A stretch of 64,000 bases of DNA from Omphalotus guepiniiformis. Taxonomy: Eukaryota > Basidiomycota > Agaricomycetes > Agaricales > Omphalotaceae. The notes beneath the pieces are model-generated. The model was not told the origin of the DNA, did not search any database, and saw only the letters and a list, made by a program, of their open reading frames with translations. The DNA lies in assembly GCA_028554645.1 (NCBI GenBank), contig JAQOOI010000002.1:1-64000 (forward strand), given 5' to 3'. Shown piece by piece: positions 1 to 11,156 of the stretch. A program made the position numbers and the translations under genes. Every line of letters starts with the position of its first letter. Position 1 is the first letter of the stretch.

Positions 1-1806
1 CACCCTTGGCGGGTGATCTTGGTGCTACATTAATTGCACTACCGTTCACTATTGCATCACTCAAATCTTGACGGCCCATCATCACGACGGACACGTGAGT
101 TCGATGAACTTGTCTTAGAAGAGTTCGGCGGGCAAGGAGATATTCTATGGGATAATTATGGAATTGACGATGATGTAACAGTATGTTTCTGTCTTACATG
201 CAGGCCAACTGTAATGAATATGATTTATTCCCTAGCCTTTCACATATCATTTCCCGAGGGCCGACATACATGAAATGCTCTCAGCAGATCTTCTCCATCA
301 AGTAATCAAAGGTTGCTTCAAGGATATGCTAGTAGAGTGGGTCTGGGACTATCTGTCTATCACAGAAGGCGAGGGACGGGCCAATGAAATAGTTGACGAT
401 GTTGACCGCCGGTGAGTCTATCCTTCACTCTTGCTGCATTGTAGCGTCAATTCTTCATTATTGTTAGCATGTCAATTGTCCCTTCCTTTCCTGGCCTTAG
501 ACGATTCCCCCATGGCCGCCGGTTTAAGCAGTGGACAGGAGATGATTCAAAGGCCCTCATGAAGATTTTTCTGCCTGCAGTAGCAGAGTATCTTCCGGAG
601 CCTATGATGATGTGTCTCTCTTCTTTTTTGGACTTCTGCTATTATGTGCGCCGTAACGATCTGGATGAAGACACGCTTGCTGCCGTGCAGCAATCCATAC
701 ACTCATTCCATCACCACCGGCAAATCTTTATCACTTCTGGTGTGCGCGAGCATTTTTCAGTGCCTCGTATGCATGCCATGGTTCATTACCCCTTCCTAAT
801 TCTCGATTTCGGCGCTCCAAATGGGCTATGCTCATCAATCACAGAATCTCGCCATATCACTGCAGTGAAGAAACCTTGGCGGCGGTCCAACCGCTACAAT
901 GCACTGAGCCAGATGCTGTTGACGAACCAACGGCTAGACAAGCTTGCTGGAATGCGTGTTGAACTTGTTGAACATGGTCTCATGCCTCCTCTTCATGTTG
1001 CACCTCCCGAGCCATTTGATGAGGAGAAGGAGGATGAGGGTGCAGACGACAGGGAGCGAGTACTTGGGGAAGTTCTGCTTGCAAAGACACGAGGTATGTG
1101 ATGTAAAAGCATCTGGGATAGCATCAAGCTAATGTTGAACTTTTCAGCCCGCAACTATCCCCGCTATATCAAAGAACTCGCTGAATATATTGGTGAGCTG
1201 ACACTTCCTGAATTGGCGTCACAATTCCTCCATGAACAGGTTGAAGGTCAAAGGTCCGACATTGACTCTACTAGTGATGATTATCCTGAGATAATATCAA
1301 AGGTTAATGTCTATCATTCTGCTGTGGCGACATTCTATGCACCTAGCGACAATTCAGGGATACGAGGCATGCGACGAGAGCGTATCCGTTGCACTCCATC
1401 ATGGTATGGCCATGAACGCTGTGATACTGTGGTGGCCGTAACAGATGAAACAAAACCTGGCTTTCAGGGAATGAGTGCTGCGCGTGTCCACCTTTTTTTC
1501 TCCTTCAAGCACGAGGGGGTTGTATACCCCTGTGCACTAGTGCATTGGTACAACACGTCTGGCAGGAAGCCTGACAAAAAGACAGGCATGTGGATTGTAA
1601 AACCTTCATTCTTAGACACTCGGCAGCGTCGACCACATCTTGCAGTCATCCACATTGACACTCTTCTCCGGGGTGTTCATCTCATACCCGTGTATGGGCC
1701 ACGGACTGTTCCTCATAAACTGAAATACTATCACTCTTTAGATACATACACTGCATTCTATGTAAATAAGTTAGCAGACTATCAGGCCAATGAGATACTA
1801 TATTGA
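1..1806 (+). mobile_element. Plavaka-type (CACTA-like) transposase, 3' part
   Basis: This is the C-terminal half of a Plavaka-family DNA transposase, a cut-and-paste enzyme common in mushroom genomes. Four exons can be joined: up to 180, 236-411, 468-1093 and 1148-1806, separated by GT-AG introns. The joined protein carries blocks I recognise from the family: PFTYHFPRADIHEML, LLHQVIKGCFKD, PGLRRFPHGRRFKQWTGDDS and, near the middle, FGAPNGLCSSITESRHI followed by LLTNQRLDKLA. The stop at 1804-1806 is clean and no internal stop is seen in these exons. The N-terminal zinc-finger and first catalytic part must lie left of base 1. The reading frame before base 60 is unclear. Whether the element is still active cannot be judged from this half. 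Confidence 0.85.
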
Positions 1807-1829
1807 ACAGATTATGACGATAAGCATGA

Positions 1830-2250
1830 AGCATCCTTTCAACTTGACTCAGTTTCAGGGAGGGCAACTTAGCGATGCCCTCCCAAAAAAGATGACTGAT
1901 GACTAATACGAACACATTTAATGCTATACAACTTCAAGTTATACTGAGTATGCATCCGATCTGAGCTACAGGAATAGGAAAGTACACATATCACTACATA
2001 GACACCATACATGTCATACAGATCATACAGTGTTATACTACATACACTCTAGGTGTATGGAGAAATGAGTGGACAAATGGTATGTAGGTGTATGGGGGTA
2101 TGGGTGCCATGCCCGTCCATACACACCATACACTTCAGACATGTGCAAACTTGCTGATGTATCTCGCCTAGTTTATGGCTATTTATCCCGATGTAGCGTT
2201 GGGAAAAGACTGAGGGCAGAGGTTCACGAGGCTGTGGAACCCACGGCTCA
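1830..2250. repeat. Repeat-rich flank of the Plavaka element (possible subterminal region)
   Basis: Downstream of the transposase stop lies a short inverted repeat (GGAGGGCA/TGCCCTCC, 1858-1883). It is followed by a dense cluster of short CATACA and GTGTATGG words in both orientations between about 1,975 and 2,135. CACTA-like elements usually carry such subterminal repeats, so this is probably the inner part of the right end. I could not identify the terminal inverted repeat or the target duplication. Confidence 0.45.
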
Positions 2251-4233
2251 CTAACGTACGAAAAGATTGTAAAACTCAAATGTCGTGAGTACATGAGGCT
2301 CGCATGCTGATAAATGAAGGTGCTTATCAAAATTCCTAGTGTGGGCAGTTATAAATGAAACCCTACGTTTGTTCCCTTCTGTTCCCTTCAATGTCCGAGA
2401 AGTTGAGCCGCTACACTCCCTCCGTCTGATCCTACCTTCGAAGGCAGAAGTGACGACCGCAACCTTCTGTAGTACCATGTAGCTGCTCATCCGATAGCCA
2501 ATATGGAAGAACGTTGCCTCAATTTCAGTCCTGTTCAAGCCGTTTCTGAAAACCGCTGGCCACTACAATTGCACAAAGGCTGTCCCGGGAATTCGCTTCC
2601 GTATTCTCTTTCGTTCTTGCGAAATGGACTATAGTTTGATGTGTTCTTCTTTAACACGCGAACCGTGCGAGAAGACGCTTGCTTCCAAAGTTCTGCCAAG
2701 TACTCGACGCGTGAGTTCTCCTTGTCCGAGCTTCTCGCTTTAAACGCTCAAGGATCTGCAGATATATGACGTTCTTAAGAGGTGCAGTCTTTGAATTGGT
2801 TTCAGATTTGTTATGTATGAGATGAGATTTCGTCGGAAAAGGAACCAATTACATCAATTTGTACTTTTTTTGGCTACTTTAACCGGAAAACGTCCTTTCT
2901 TCTGCTTACTTCGTACATATTTTTGTACTTCGTGCTCAATTTACTTACTGAGACAGGTTCGTCAGCTCACCTTTAGCTTTCTTAGTACCTATCTCCGTAT
3001 GTTTGCAATGTAATTTTGGATTATTTGGAAAGTAAAAATGCCCTTTGCATGGTAAACACACAAGGACCTCTGGTTTACTCCTTGACTCGACAGGTCAGGA
3101 AACGTACTTGGGTGTCTATGGTATTACTTCGGTGTCGCGATCGGTGTGAATGCTCTAAAAATATGCTGTACTTTTGATATCTTCCTGCCGTGGTATGAGT
3201 GTGATGTCGACGTGGTTCTTGCTGCAGTGCTTTCTATTTACTACTTTTATCGCGTAGTACATAGCCACAATTTCCCCAGGATCTGATGAAGCATACATCT
3301 GGCCGCGGATCTATTCCGAAGCCCGCTTCCTGATCGTGTTGATCTATCGTTGTAAATGCGCCTCTCTCTTCCTCTCCTCATTCATTTTATCGTGCCTTTC
3401 AAGGAACTGGACTCAACTTGCAAGTTCTCGCACCGATGACGAATCTTCGCGCGTGATATTTGATAAGCGTGTGCTGCTTGGAGGTTACCGAAGTCCTCGA
3501 ATACCGGAGTCGCTCGAACTGGAGATACTACCGCCGTTCGTGTCGAGGGTGATTCATGTAGATATATGACAACGGTGCTATGGGCAGATCACACAGACCT
3601 GGTGTACGTGTTTTTCAATTTCATAGACTCGTCTCACCGCTCGACTCAGATGCACTTCTTTGTTCCCTCCGCATACAATGTGCCTATTCCGACCCTCTAA
3701 ATTTCTTCAATCCTTCGGCCGCACGAGCACGACAAGGATACTAGCGCCGAAGGTGGTTCACGGTCGAAGGTGGTCGAGGAGAATTATTACACGTGGGATG
3801 ACGATGGGTGGGATGGACTGGGAACGAGATGGAAGGTGCGTGCCATGTCCTGATTTTTCGTCCCTTTCTTACGATCCGTCTAGTCCAACTCGGTCGACAC
3901 GTTGCTTATTCCGTTCGCTTCGAGGACATGACTGAGCCCGAATCGACTCTCCGGCATGGTTTTTTCGAGAAGCGATGAATGATCCCAATCTCGACATTAT
4001 TTTGGACGAGCTCACAAATGTACTATTTCTTTGATATCGATGGGAGCAGGCGTCGCGTTGGTGATCTCAAGGGTGCGGTAGTATGGCTCAGGTGTCGATT
4101 GGAGTGTCGTTGGTTTCGTTCTTAACGATCTGAATTGAAATAAATCGGGCCAATCCCAAAGTTGAAACAAATACCAGTGTGCATGACTGAATATACAAGA
4201 ACTTTTCCCTAAGACCTTCTCCTGTTCGACCTT
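2251..4233. other. Intergenic, no supported gene
   Basis: No reading frame here looks like a gene or joins into one through plausible introns. The only structure noted is a segment at 2,812-2,850 that reappears inverted near 23,860-23,895. Confidence 0.5.
2812..2850 (+). repeat. Dispersed repeat, other copy inverted at 23,860
   Basis: Bases around 2,822-2,850 (word GGAACCAATTACATCA and the bases before it) recur in reverse complement at about 23,853-23,890. The match is roughly 30 bp with two or three differences. Weaker similarity continues for about 100 bp. No function is evident. Confidence 0.5.
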
Positions 4234-4600
4234 TCAAATATTCTGAGTCTCCTCCACAGCAAATTCTTTCACCATTTGCAGACTTTCACCGATCGTGTTT
4301 ATAAGCTCTCGCAAACGCAGATCCTGGAGTTCGAACATAAATGGATGAATACAAAAGCTATACGATTCACCCACCTCCGGCGCTAGCATCTGCAGTCGAG
4401 GGAGCATAAGCAGTATAGTTTGGAGCACCGCGCGCGGGTCCGCAGGCGCGCTCTGAGTAACATGCGTAAATTCACGGAAAGAGGCAGAAGGAAGCAGTGA
4501 AATCACTCACTGTGTCTTGATACACGTAAATCGAGCCTCCGGCAACGTTTATAGTGCAGTCGTTGAGAGTAAAATTAGATGCCCCCGTGAAGATACTCAT
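4234..4600 (-). CDS. Small protein with NLR-type N-terminal signature
   Basis: Two exons (4600-4511 and 4452-4234) joined by a GT-AG intron give a 102-residue protein. It opens with MSIFTGASNFTLNDCTINV and a following VAGG. This glycine/asparagine pattern (GASNF...N.AGG) is the usual start of many agaricomycete NACHT-type and related proteins. Here it is followed by about 70 residues of predicted amphipathic helix and then a stop, with no NACHT or repeat domain. It may be a genuine short member of that group or a truncated copy. Nothing upstream to about 5,300 adds a convincing exon. The function is unknown. Confidence 0.5.
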
Positions 4601-5346
4601 CTTTCCAGAATATTCAGATGGGATTGAGGTGTGAATTAAACAGTATGCGTACCTTGTGAAGACGGATGGTTGTAAACGAAGAATGTGCGCCGTCGTTGAT
4701 ACCGACTGTGATCGTCGCAGGTTCGTTGGAGGAAAGTGCGTGCAGGTGTTTGTGTATCTTCAAGACTCGTTTGCGTACCCATGTTTACACTGACCTCAAA
4801 TTACCCTTTCACCTACATCAAAAAATATTATGGCCGTCCAAAAAAAATGGCTGAATAAGACACTGGTCAAAGTGTCGTCTAAAAAGCGCAGAATTCAGCG
4901 CGAACCACGATGAACACGAGTCGTTCAAGTCAAACTCTCCTAAGATATGCACTGAAGACGGGAAAAATCTCGGGTGCGGTAGAGTTGAACTGAACCAAAT
5001 GCAATACATTCGTCAACATTCAAACCTAGATGGTCTTTTGATGCGAGCAAAAGAACGCTGCGGCTGGTACGAAGAGCTTGCATATATCACATTGGTCGTT
5101 GAGGCGATTGATTAGAGCCTTGAAAGGGCATTCAAAGTTGCGACATCTACCTGAAAAGAGGAACACACGCGGAGGCAAAGCAAATTCGGTTTGTGCAAAT
5201 CAAGCATGTTTAACCGCGTGTTAAATGTACAAAATCTGCAGTGTTCATACTGTTGGATGAAAATCAGTCTGAGTTACACCAATCGAAGAGTAGCGCACCT
5301 TTATATACATGCACACAGGTTAGATTTTTGTTGACACCAATGCCAT
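4601..5346. other. Intergenic, no supported gene
   Basis: This stretch lies between the divergent small gene and the helicase 3' end. Short frames exist but none has recognisable motifs or fits an exon of either neighbour. Confidence 0.45.
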
Positions 5347-7383
5347 CTATTCGAGCTGCTCTAATGTCTTGCTCCAGTCGATGACTTTGGGATGTGCCGT
5401 GACCTTATTCGGGTTGAAACCGATGACTTGCAGCCCTGCTAAACACGATGCACGAGAAAGAGCGACGTAACTCTGGCCTTGAGTAAAAATCCAATCAGCG
5501 GGTGGTGTCCGGAAGAAAGCAAGAGAAGTAGACCTTTCTCGAACACATGCGCAAGGTCGACTTTTACGCGATGGATAGTCTGCCCTTGGCTTTTATGTAT
5601 CGACATCGCCCAAGCAAGGATGAGGGGCCTAGTCTAGTGTCAGATGCCATGCGCAATTCGGAAAATAAGCAGACTGACAATTGGGACCTTCTTGCCAGCT
5701 GCTTTCCATCTGCATCTTCTACCCGAAATTCGTCTCGTTTGATTAGAACAGCTTCGGAGCCAGTTTTGCCATTTTGCAAAGGGTACTCGAACAGCACAAG
5801 AGGGTATTTCTCCTCTCTGGGTGCATTGGCAATATGTGCTGCAGAATTCTCCTTGCCGGCATCCACTTCAGTAATGACAGGAGTCTCACCACCGCTATCG
5901 GATAGCAAAACGTGGCGCAGCAACGCGCCATTCTTCTTGGTCTCTGCAATTGACCCCCTACCATCAGCGCCAGCGAGTGGCTTTCCAGAATTGCTCAGCT
6001 TGTGGTTCGTAGCATCCGACAAATGAGCCCTTCCTGCACCTGCAAGCAGCTGGTTAGGGTGATAAAATCCAAGCACTTTCCCAACCACGCCGTTCACAAG
6101 TACGTCATCAACGTTCTTGATAAGCATGACCTGCGCGCCGACTTTGAGCTCCAGACGTGCTTCAGCCAGGAGATTATCGAGCAAAGCCTGCCGAGCACCA
6201 CTATCTTGAGCAACATATGCCATTCGAAGACCAGGTAGTGCGTCGAGTCGCGTGGCGTTAGCTTGCGCGACCTGCGCTCGGAGGGGGAAAAGTTTCAGTT
6301 GGTTGCGTCATGGAGGCATCGAGAGGTCTGGAGAGCGAGGTGAAGAGCTTGATGGCTTCCTCGTCTGCATGACCCAAACGCAGAGAATTCAGAGCAGAGA
6401 CGAACACTAAACAGATTTGGTCTTTGCAGAGAGGGGGTTGAGATATGAAAATAGCACTTACTGGCGTCTTTCTGCCGAAAAACTTGCGTGAGATTGATTG
6501 TACTTTCTAGCGTGTTGCGCCAGGCAGATGACTCAAAAGCAAACATAGGTTCTTGGTTGGCCTTGGCGACAGGTGGTAGTTGGAAGAAGTCCCCAGTTAC
6601 GACAAGCTCAACATGAATCAGTCGGCTTCTGCCAAGTCAAAATCTGCATCTACTCAGCGCACCTGCATACCACCAAAAGGTTTACCCGAGCTCTTGTTTC
6701 TAAGGTTAGAAGCGATGATAGCCAACTGCTCGAAAAAGTGGCCGTCCACCATAGATACTAAAAAGCGTATTGTTTAGATGATTCTTCAGCGAGTAAGATA
6801 GATGTTGATTTACCTTCGTCGATGACCAGGACCTTAGTTTTCCTCCATCGTTGCAGGGCTGGTCTGCAGGACTTGATGCATTTGATTACCATGTCAATGT
6901 CCGCGCACTTTGGCGTCACGGCCCCCCAAGAATGAATCGTCATGCCTATAACCAAACGTCAGCTTCTTCTCTGCGCAAAAATGAGAGCAAGCACCTCCAA
7001 CGTTGGCCGCAGCCATCCCTGTGCTTGCTGTGATCGATACGGCGTCTTTGTGGTTGGCGTACTTCTTCTGAAGGGCTGTGATGATTGCGCGCAGGAGTAG
7101 CGACTTCCCGGTGCCTGAAGAGAAAATTAATGTCGCAGGTCAGAGGATTTACATTCAAAGACGCGCCAGCTGCTCCAGTGAAGAACACGTTTTTCTCCTC
7201 GTCAACGACCATCCGCAAAACTCTGACTTGTTCGGGACTGAGCGCGACGTGGGCAGATTTATCAGAGTTTTTCTTCGCTAGAGGTACTCTGTAGGCGAAG
7301 AAGGAGTCGAGAGTTTGTCGAGACCTCTTCACTGGTGCTGAGCTCGAGGGAAGGGAAGCTTTGCGCTTGGCCGAAGTTGGCAT
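5347..7383 (-). pseudogene. PIF1-like DNA helicase, one frameshift
   Basis: Eight exons (7383-7167, 7114-6995, 6945-6814, 6757-6663, 6606-6462, 6406-5679, 5628-5534, 5477-5347) encode a PIF1-family 5'-3' DNA helicase of about 553 residues. Visible motifs in order are Walker A GAAGTGKS (across the first intron), GMTIHSWGA, Walker B VLVIDE-VSM, GDFFQLPPV with the following TQVFRQKD, then [27 protein letters not shown] and SYVALSRAS near the C-terminus. The N-terminus has a basic stretch (KRKASLP, VKRSRQ) and a DSFF motif. One extra base in the TTT run at 6293-6295 breaks the frame between PTE and LFPLRAQVAQANATRL. Removing one base restores a length divisible by three. The first intron appears to use a GC donor. 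The gene may be a recent pseudogene, or the frameshift may be a sequence error. PIF1 copies in mushrooms can be stand-alone or derived from Helitrons, and no Rep domain is present here. Confidence 0.85.
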
Positions 7384-7493
7384 GATGGGCAGGCTGGGTA
7401 AAACCCCTATAAATTTATTGCAAACTTACTCGCTTTGGTCTGAGTCTCATGGCTGTATATCCCTATATCCCTCTCACTGCCACTGGGAAACAG

Positions 7494-7563
7494 GGTTATG
7501 TAGTGTAATGGGCTAGCGTGGAGCTTGATGCTGTATGCATGGGTTCGATCCCCGTGATAACCA
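7494..7563 (+). other. tRNA-like sequence with pol III A and B boxes
   Basis: A near-perfect A box (TAGTGTAATGG) and B box (GGTTCGATCCC) lie 33 bases apart. The ends pair as an acceptor stem (GGTTAT/ATAACC) and the T arm folds (ATGGG/CCCGT around TTCGATC). The D arm is weak, and the best anticodon stem (AGCGT/ATGCT) has an eight-base loop without the usual U before the anticodon. I therefore call it tRNA-like, not a normal tRNA gene. It may be the head of a SINE, as described under the next entry. Confidence 0.5.
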
Positions 7564-7730
7564 TATCTTCTCTGATGTTTTCGTTTTGAATTTCCAAGTA
7601 GATCCTGACGCCAGTTGGGTGGTGCGATCCACCGCGCATTTGCCCCCATCTCGGGCTGGCGTTTCCGGCTGAACCCAGTGAAGGTTCAACACACAGGTGG
7701 AGCCGTGTAATACTGCTACTACTACTACTA
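7494..7730 (+). mobile_element. Possible tRNA-headed SINE
   Basis: The tRNA-like head is followed by about 150 bp of unique-looking body that ends in a short CTA tandem repeat (7715-7730). A pol III head, a body and a simple-repeat tail are the architecture of a tRNA-derived SINE. I did not find a clear target-site duplication and there is no second copy in the window, so the call rests on architecture alone. Confidence 0.3.
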
Positions 7731-8153
7731 AGCCTCGGCATCCAATGTTTCGACACAAAGAAGGACATTTTGCTGCATCGGGATTCAGCGTACTGCGGTT
7801 GCTGAGAAGTTTTAGAATCTGACTGAGTAATGCATAGACTGAAAAGGTACTAAGGTACTTGATTCTTAGAGTATCCAAGTTTTAGTTAGAGAATCAGAAA
7901 GAAACGACACGGTCATGACAAGGATGTAGATTCTAAGTATAATATACACACAGGAGTTAACTTTTGGTATTCAAGTGAAGTAGATTTCCTAGAGGTTTGC
8001 CTATGCAGACAGTAGGCGGGAGGTGAATGATAAGAAAGAAAGACAAAACCGAAGAAAAAGGATAATGGCGGGGGAAAAGGAGAAGGAAACCAAAACGAGA
8101 ACCATGTATAACAAGACACAAAGGTTGGGTGAAAAAGCGGGACGGGAGGTAAA

Positions 8154-8802
8154 TCACAAGCATCCTGCTGATCCTTCGTCGTTTTGATCCTTGCCCATGT
8201 AAGTTCCGGGTGGGCCACCACCAGGACCTGACATCATGCCTCGGCCTGTGGTTTGTTGGTCCTAACAACAACAATGATGCCAATTCAGGTTGGTGGAGTG
8301 ACAGCGACATACTTTGTTGTGTTTCCTGATTTCTCTGACAAGATTACTAAAGGATGTTTCAATGAATTTGCAAACGAAATGCCTACCGAGGTCCCAACCC
8401 TCTGCAGCGGGATAAGGAAGAGATGAGAGTTATGATTGATGGCCACGCAACTTGTCGTTCGTACTCCAAATCACGTTTGTTCGCTGCAACGACTACGGGG
8501 AAAGTGCCTTGGTCCTTGACCCTGAGAATTTGCTGGTGGAAAGTACTTATTTCCTCGAAGGAGTTGCGTGAGATGATGGAGTAGACCAAGAAGAAACCTT
8601 CGCCGGTACGCATATATTGTTCTCGCATCGCCCTATAGAGACGTGGAATCATGAGAAAAAGATGATAGAGATTCAAGGGAATGAAAATGGTAGAACGACT
8701 GAAACTCGCGAGTACTCTTCCTGTCCGGCTGTGCCAAGAACGCGCAGCAATGCCACTTCATCGCCAATCACGCATTGCTTCCGGTAGGAATCTTCGAAGA
8801 AT
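8154..8802 (-). pseudogene. Decayed Ras-type small GTPase copy
   Basis: Exons 8802-8710, 8632-8452, 8401-8313 and 8261-8154 give a clear Ras core: [63 protein letters not shown] and a hypervariable tail rich in Gly. The P-loop exon (GxxxxGKS) is absent; the sequence upstream to 9,080 does not encode it. The essential DTAGQ aspartate has become Gly (LGTAGQ). About ten residues after ETS are deleted. The tail ends GCL-stop, without a CaaX box. The introns are kept, so this is a DNA-level copy of a ras gene, not a retrocopy. One intron has a GC donor (or a mutated GT). It is almost certainly non-functional as a GTPase. Confidence 0.8.
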
Positions 8803-8948
8803 CTAGGTCAGCACACTTCAAAGACACGTCAAGCAGTAGAAGCAGCACCCAGTTATCCTTGGTCTCAAGATAGTTGCTCAGAAGTTGGCAATGCGTGTTT
8901 TCCGAGGCGAAGATGGCATGGGCGGTCCCGCACGACTCGCCTTCGAGT

Positions 8949-8977
8949 TGGTCGGTTGGTCGGTTGGTCGGTTGATC
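8949..8977 (+). repeat. 8-bp tandem repeat (TCGGTTGG)
   Basis: About three and a half copies of TCGGTTGG stand in tandem just upstream (minus-strand sense) of the Ras remnant. It is a simple repeat without an evident role. Confidence 0.7.
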
Positions 8978-9079
8978 AGCGCGCGTCATGGGTGTTGTGT
9001 TCGGCGAAGGAATAGACTGAGGTGGGAGCGGGCCCAGGTTGCGACAGGTGAAGTTTGAAATTTGAAGGCTGCAAGGCAA

Positions 9080-9948
9080 GGTACTATAGCTTAGGCCATG
9101 GAGGGACGGTACGGCTTGAGTATGTCACCTCGGGTAAGTCTTTGTGCGATTTTCATAGAAATTTTGGGTCATTCTTCTTTGCAGTTGTGAGCATTGACTC
9201 CAAAAGAGGAGGAAACAAAAATAATGTACCTCCATGTCCTTTTGTCAGCCCAGACGAAAATTAGAGAAACCGAACGCGCACTATCTTTCAGGCACGTCCT
9301 TGCTCCTCATCACCTCCATCTACACACCTAACTAATCTTGATTCTTCGTTTGACTCTTGACCGATAGGTACACCATTGAGCGTGTCGCATTCGCAAGTCT
9401 GTAACCATCCGTTATTCACGGTCTGGGCAGGATGAAGACGAGGATTTACCGATGAATATGTTGGGGTGCAGATGCGGAGAGGTGTCTCCGGCGCGTCCTT
9501 GAACTTTGTAATGTCCCTGCGGCACAATATCGATCGCCCTGGCTCAGAATTCGAGGTGTGTTATAGGAATTATGGCCGCAGCCACTCACGCCGAATGTTA
9601 AGAGCGGCCTTGCTTGATCCTGGCCTGCTCTAACCAACTCAACCAACACCTAATGAGGGTGAAATCACAGCTGGTCGGGTACCACACCCTTCTCAAAACC
9701 GCGTAGTAAATCCACATGATCTGTGGCATAATCTTGATCGGCACTGTGAGTTTTTTGTCTTAAATTCTCTTCATTTTGTGGGAAATCTTCAACAAACGCC
9801 TCAAAATACCTATATAATATACTCTCATAATAAGCTGAGTCGTGCACTCTTCAACTCTTTCTATTGCCGAGAGCTGACCAAAGTTTGCCCAGAGTCTGCT
9901 CATTCCTCCATTCTGCAACAAACTGATCTTTATAAATTTCATTAGAAG
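9080..9948. other. Intergenic; a short segment recurs near 11,000
   Basis: No convincing exon is seen. A stretch around 9,734-9,775 (word TGATCGGCACTGTGAG, followed by a TTCTCTTCATTT word) recurs diverged at about 11,013-11,045. The start of the next gene was probably copied together with the upstream region of the gene after it, or both carry the same old element. Confidence 0.4.
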
Positions 9949-9990
9949 GTGAAGCAGAAAAAGAGCAAGGAGATACACAGTGAAGACGAA

Positions 9991-10605
9991 ATGGAGGAAG
10001 ATAAACAGGCTGAAATGGAGGCTGAAATGGAGGCTGAAATGGCGGTTGTCGATGAGGACGCGCAGGCGGGTGAGGCTGAAATGGAGGCTGACTCCGATAA
10101 CCGTGTCGAAGAAGAAGAAGCTGCAGAACCGATGTACGATTCCGACTTCTCAGTGGAGTCCTCTCCACCGGTGTCTGATTCCGACTACGACGAGGAAATC
10201 CCTTCTAGAGAAGTTCTTCGACGCATTCCGCGATTCATTTGCTTTCAACCCCAGCTCCTACCTGGACGCTTTGACTGGGACTGCCCTGATGTGACTTGCA
10301 ATTTCCGCGTGGATCTCCTGGACATGCAAGAATCACCTGCACTCTCAAATGAAGAGTTTCTCTTCTTGACCGCAAAGGAGTGGGAGTCCGTGTACGATGA
10401 ATCAGTGCAACATCTGTTCTTTAAGATTGTTCACGAACACTATACCGAACATCTGAGGAGGCGAGGAGTAGTCGTTATTCGAGAGCTGAGCAGGCGAGGG
10501 AGAAGGAGGGTTGGTACTTGACTCTTTGAACCCTTCGAGTTGTATTCATGGTTTCTTTGGCAGGTCCGATTCGAACTGGCGCCGCGCCCTGATGAGGAAC
10601 TCTAG
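9991..10605 (+). CDS. Acidic protein with agaricomycete Cys-type domain
   Basis: The reading frame from the ATG at 9991 to 10521 encodes about 176 residues. The first third is very acidic and includes a 12-bp tandem repeat encoding AEME. The remainder has the pattern WDCPDVTCNFRVDLL, then FLTAKEWES, DESVQHLFFKIV and HYTEHLRRRGV. I know this CxxxxC...H pattern as a putative zinc-binding domain of many uncharacterised mushroom proteins, often found as small genes. A last intron (GGTTG/GTACTT to TTTGGCAG, 10512-10563) could extend the protein by a few codons to about 10,590; both ends are uncertain, since an acceptor-like TTCATTAG lies just upstream of the frame at 9,946. The function is unknown. 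Confidence 0.6.
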
Positions 10606-11156
10606 CCCACTTGAATGAGACGGGCCGCAATCACAAATGAGCTCGCAGTTGCGCTCTTATTCTTAAAACCACTTTTGCTTAGCCTTCTTGACCACTCACT
10701 CACAATTGCAATCACAACCTCACTTACTCTAGCTTAGTTGCTTATGCAAGGTTCTACGGTTTTTGTTTCTCCATCAGTCGAGCTACTTGTGGCTCATACG
10801 ATACCTTTGATTATTCTTTCTTAGTTTTCGCCTTTTCAAGATATATCATATTCTTTCTATATTGAGAATTGATTCTAAAGACATTATCTACTTATGAACA
10901 CATAGAGGGCTGGCCCATGACCTTGATTAGCAAGTGGACTTTTGAGTTGCGCAACTTTCTGATGAGCGCAAAAACATGCACTAGGAGCCAATGATCGCCG
11001 AGGCACTGGCCTTGATCGGTACTGTGAGTAAACTTCTCTTCATTTACGGCTATGAGAGAATATTCGTGCTTTTTTCTTTTGCTTTCGCTTAGGAAAGATA
11101 AAAGGTCGGGGTCCTCAAAATGAGAACTCTTCGACTCGGAACTCTTCCTGGTGCCC
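10606..11156. other. Intergenic, presumed promoter of the next gene
   Basis: AT-rich stretch without a supported exon. It contains the diverged second copy of the 9,734-9,775 segment at about 11,013-11,045. Confidence 0.4.

Noticed and set aside
8946..9079. A first exon for the Ras copy
   Set aside because: The minus-strand frame here has no P-loop and is dominated by the TCGGTTGG repeat.
10560..10625. A tRNA gene suggested by GATTCGAAC
   Set aside because: The arms next to the B-box-like word do not pair and no A box is at the right distance; the stretch is better read as the tail exon of the preceding gene.
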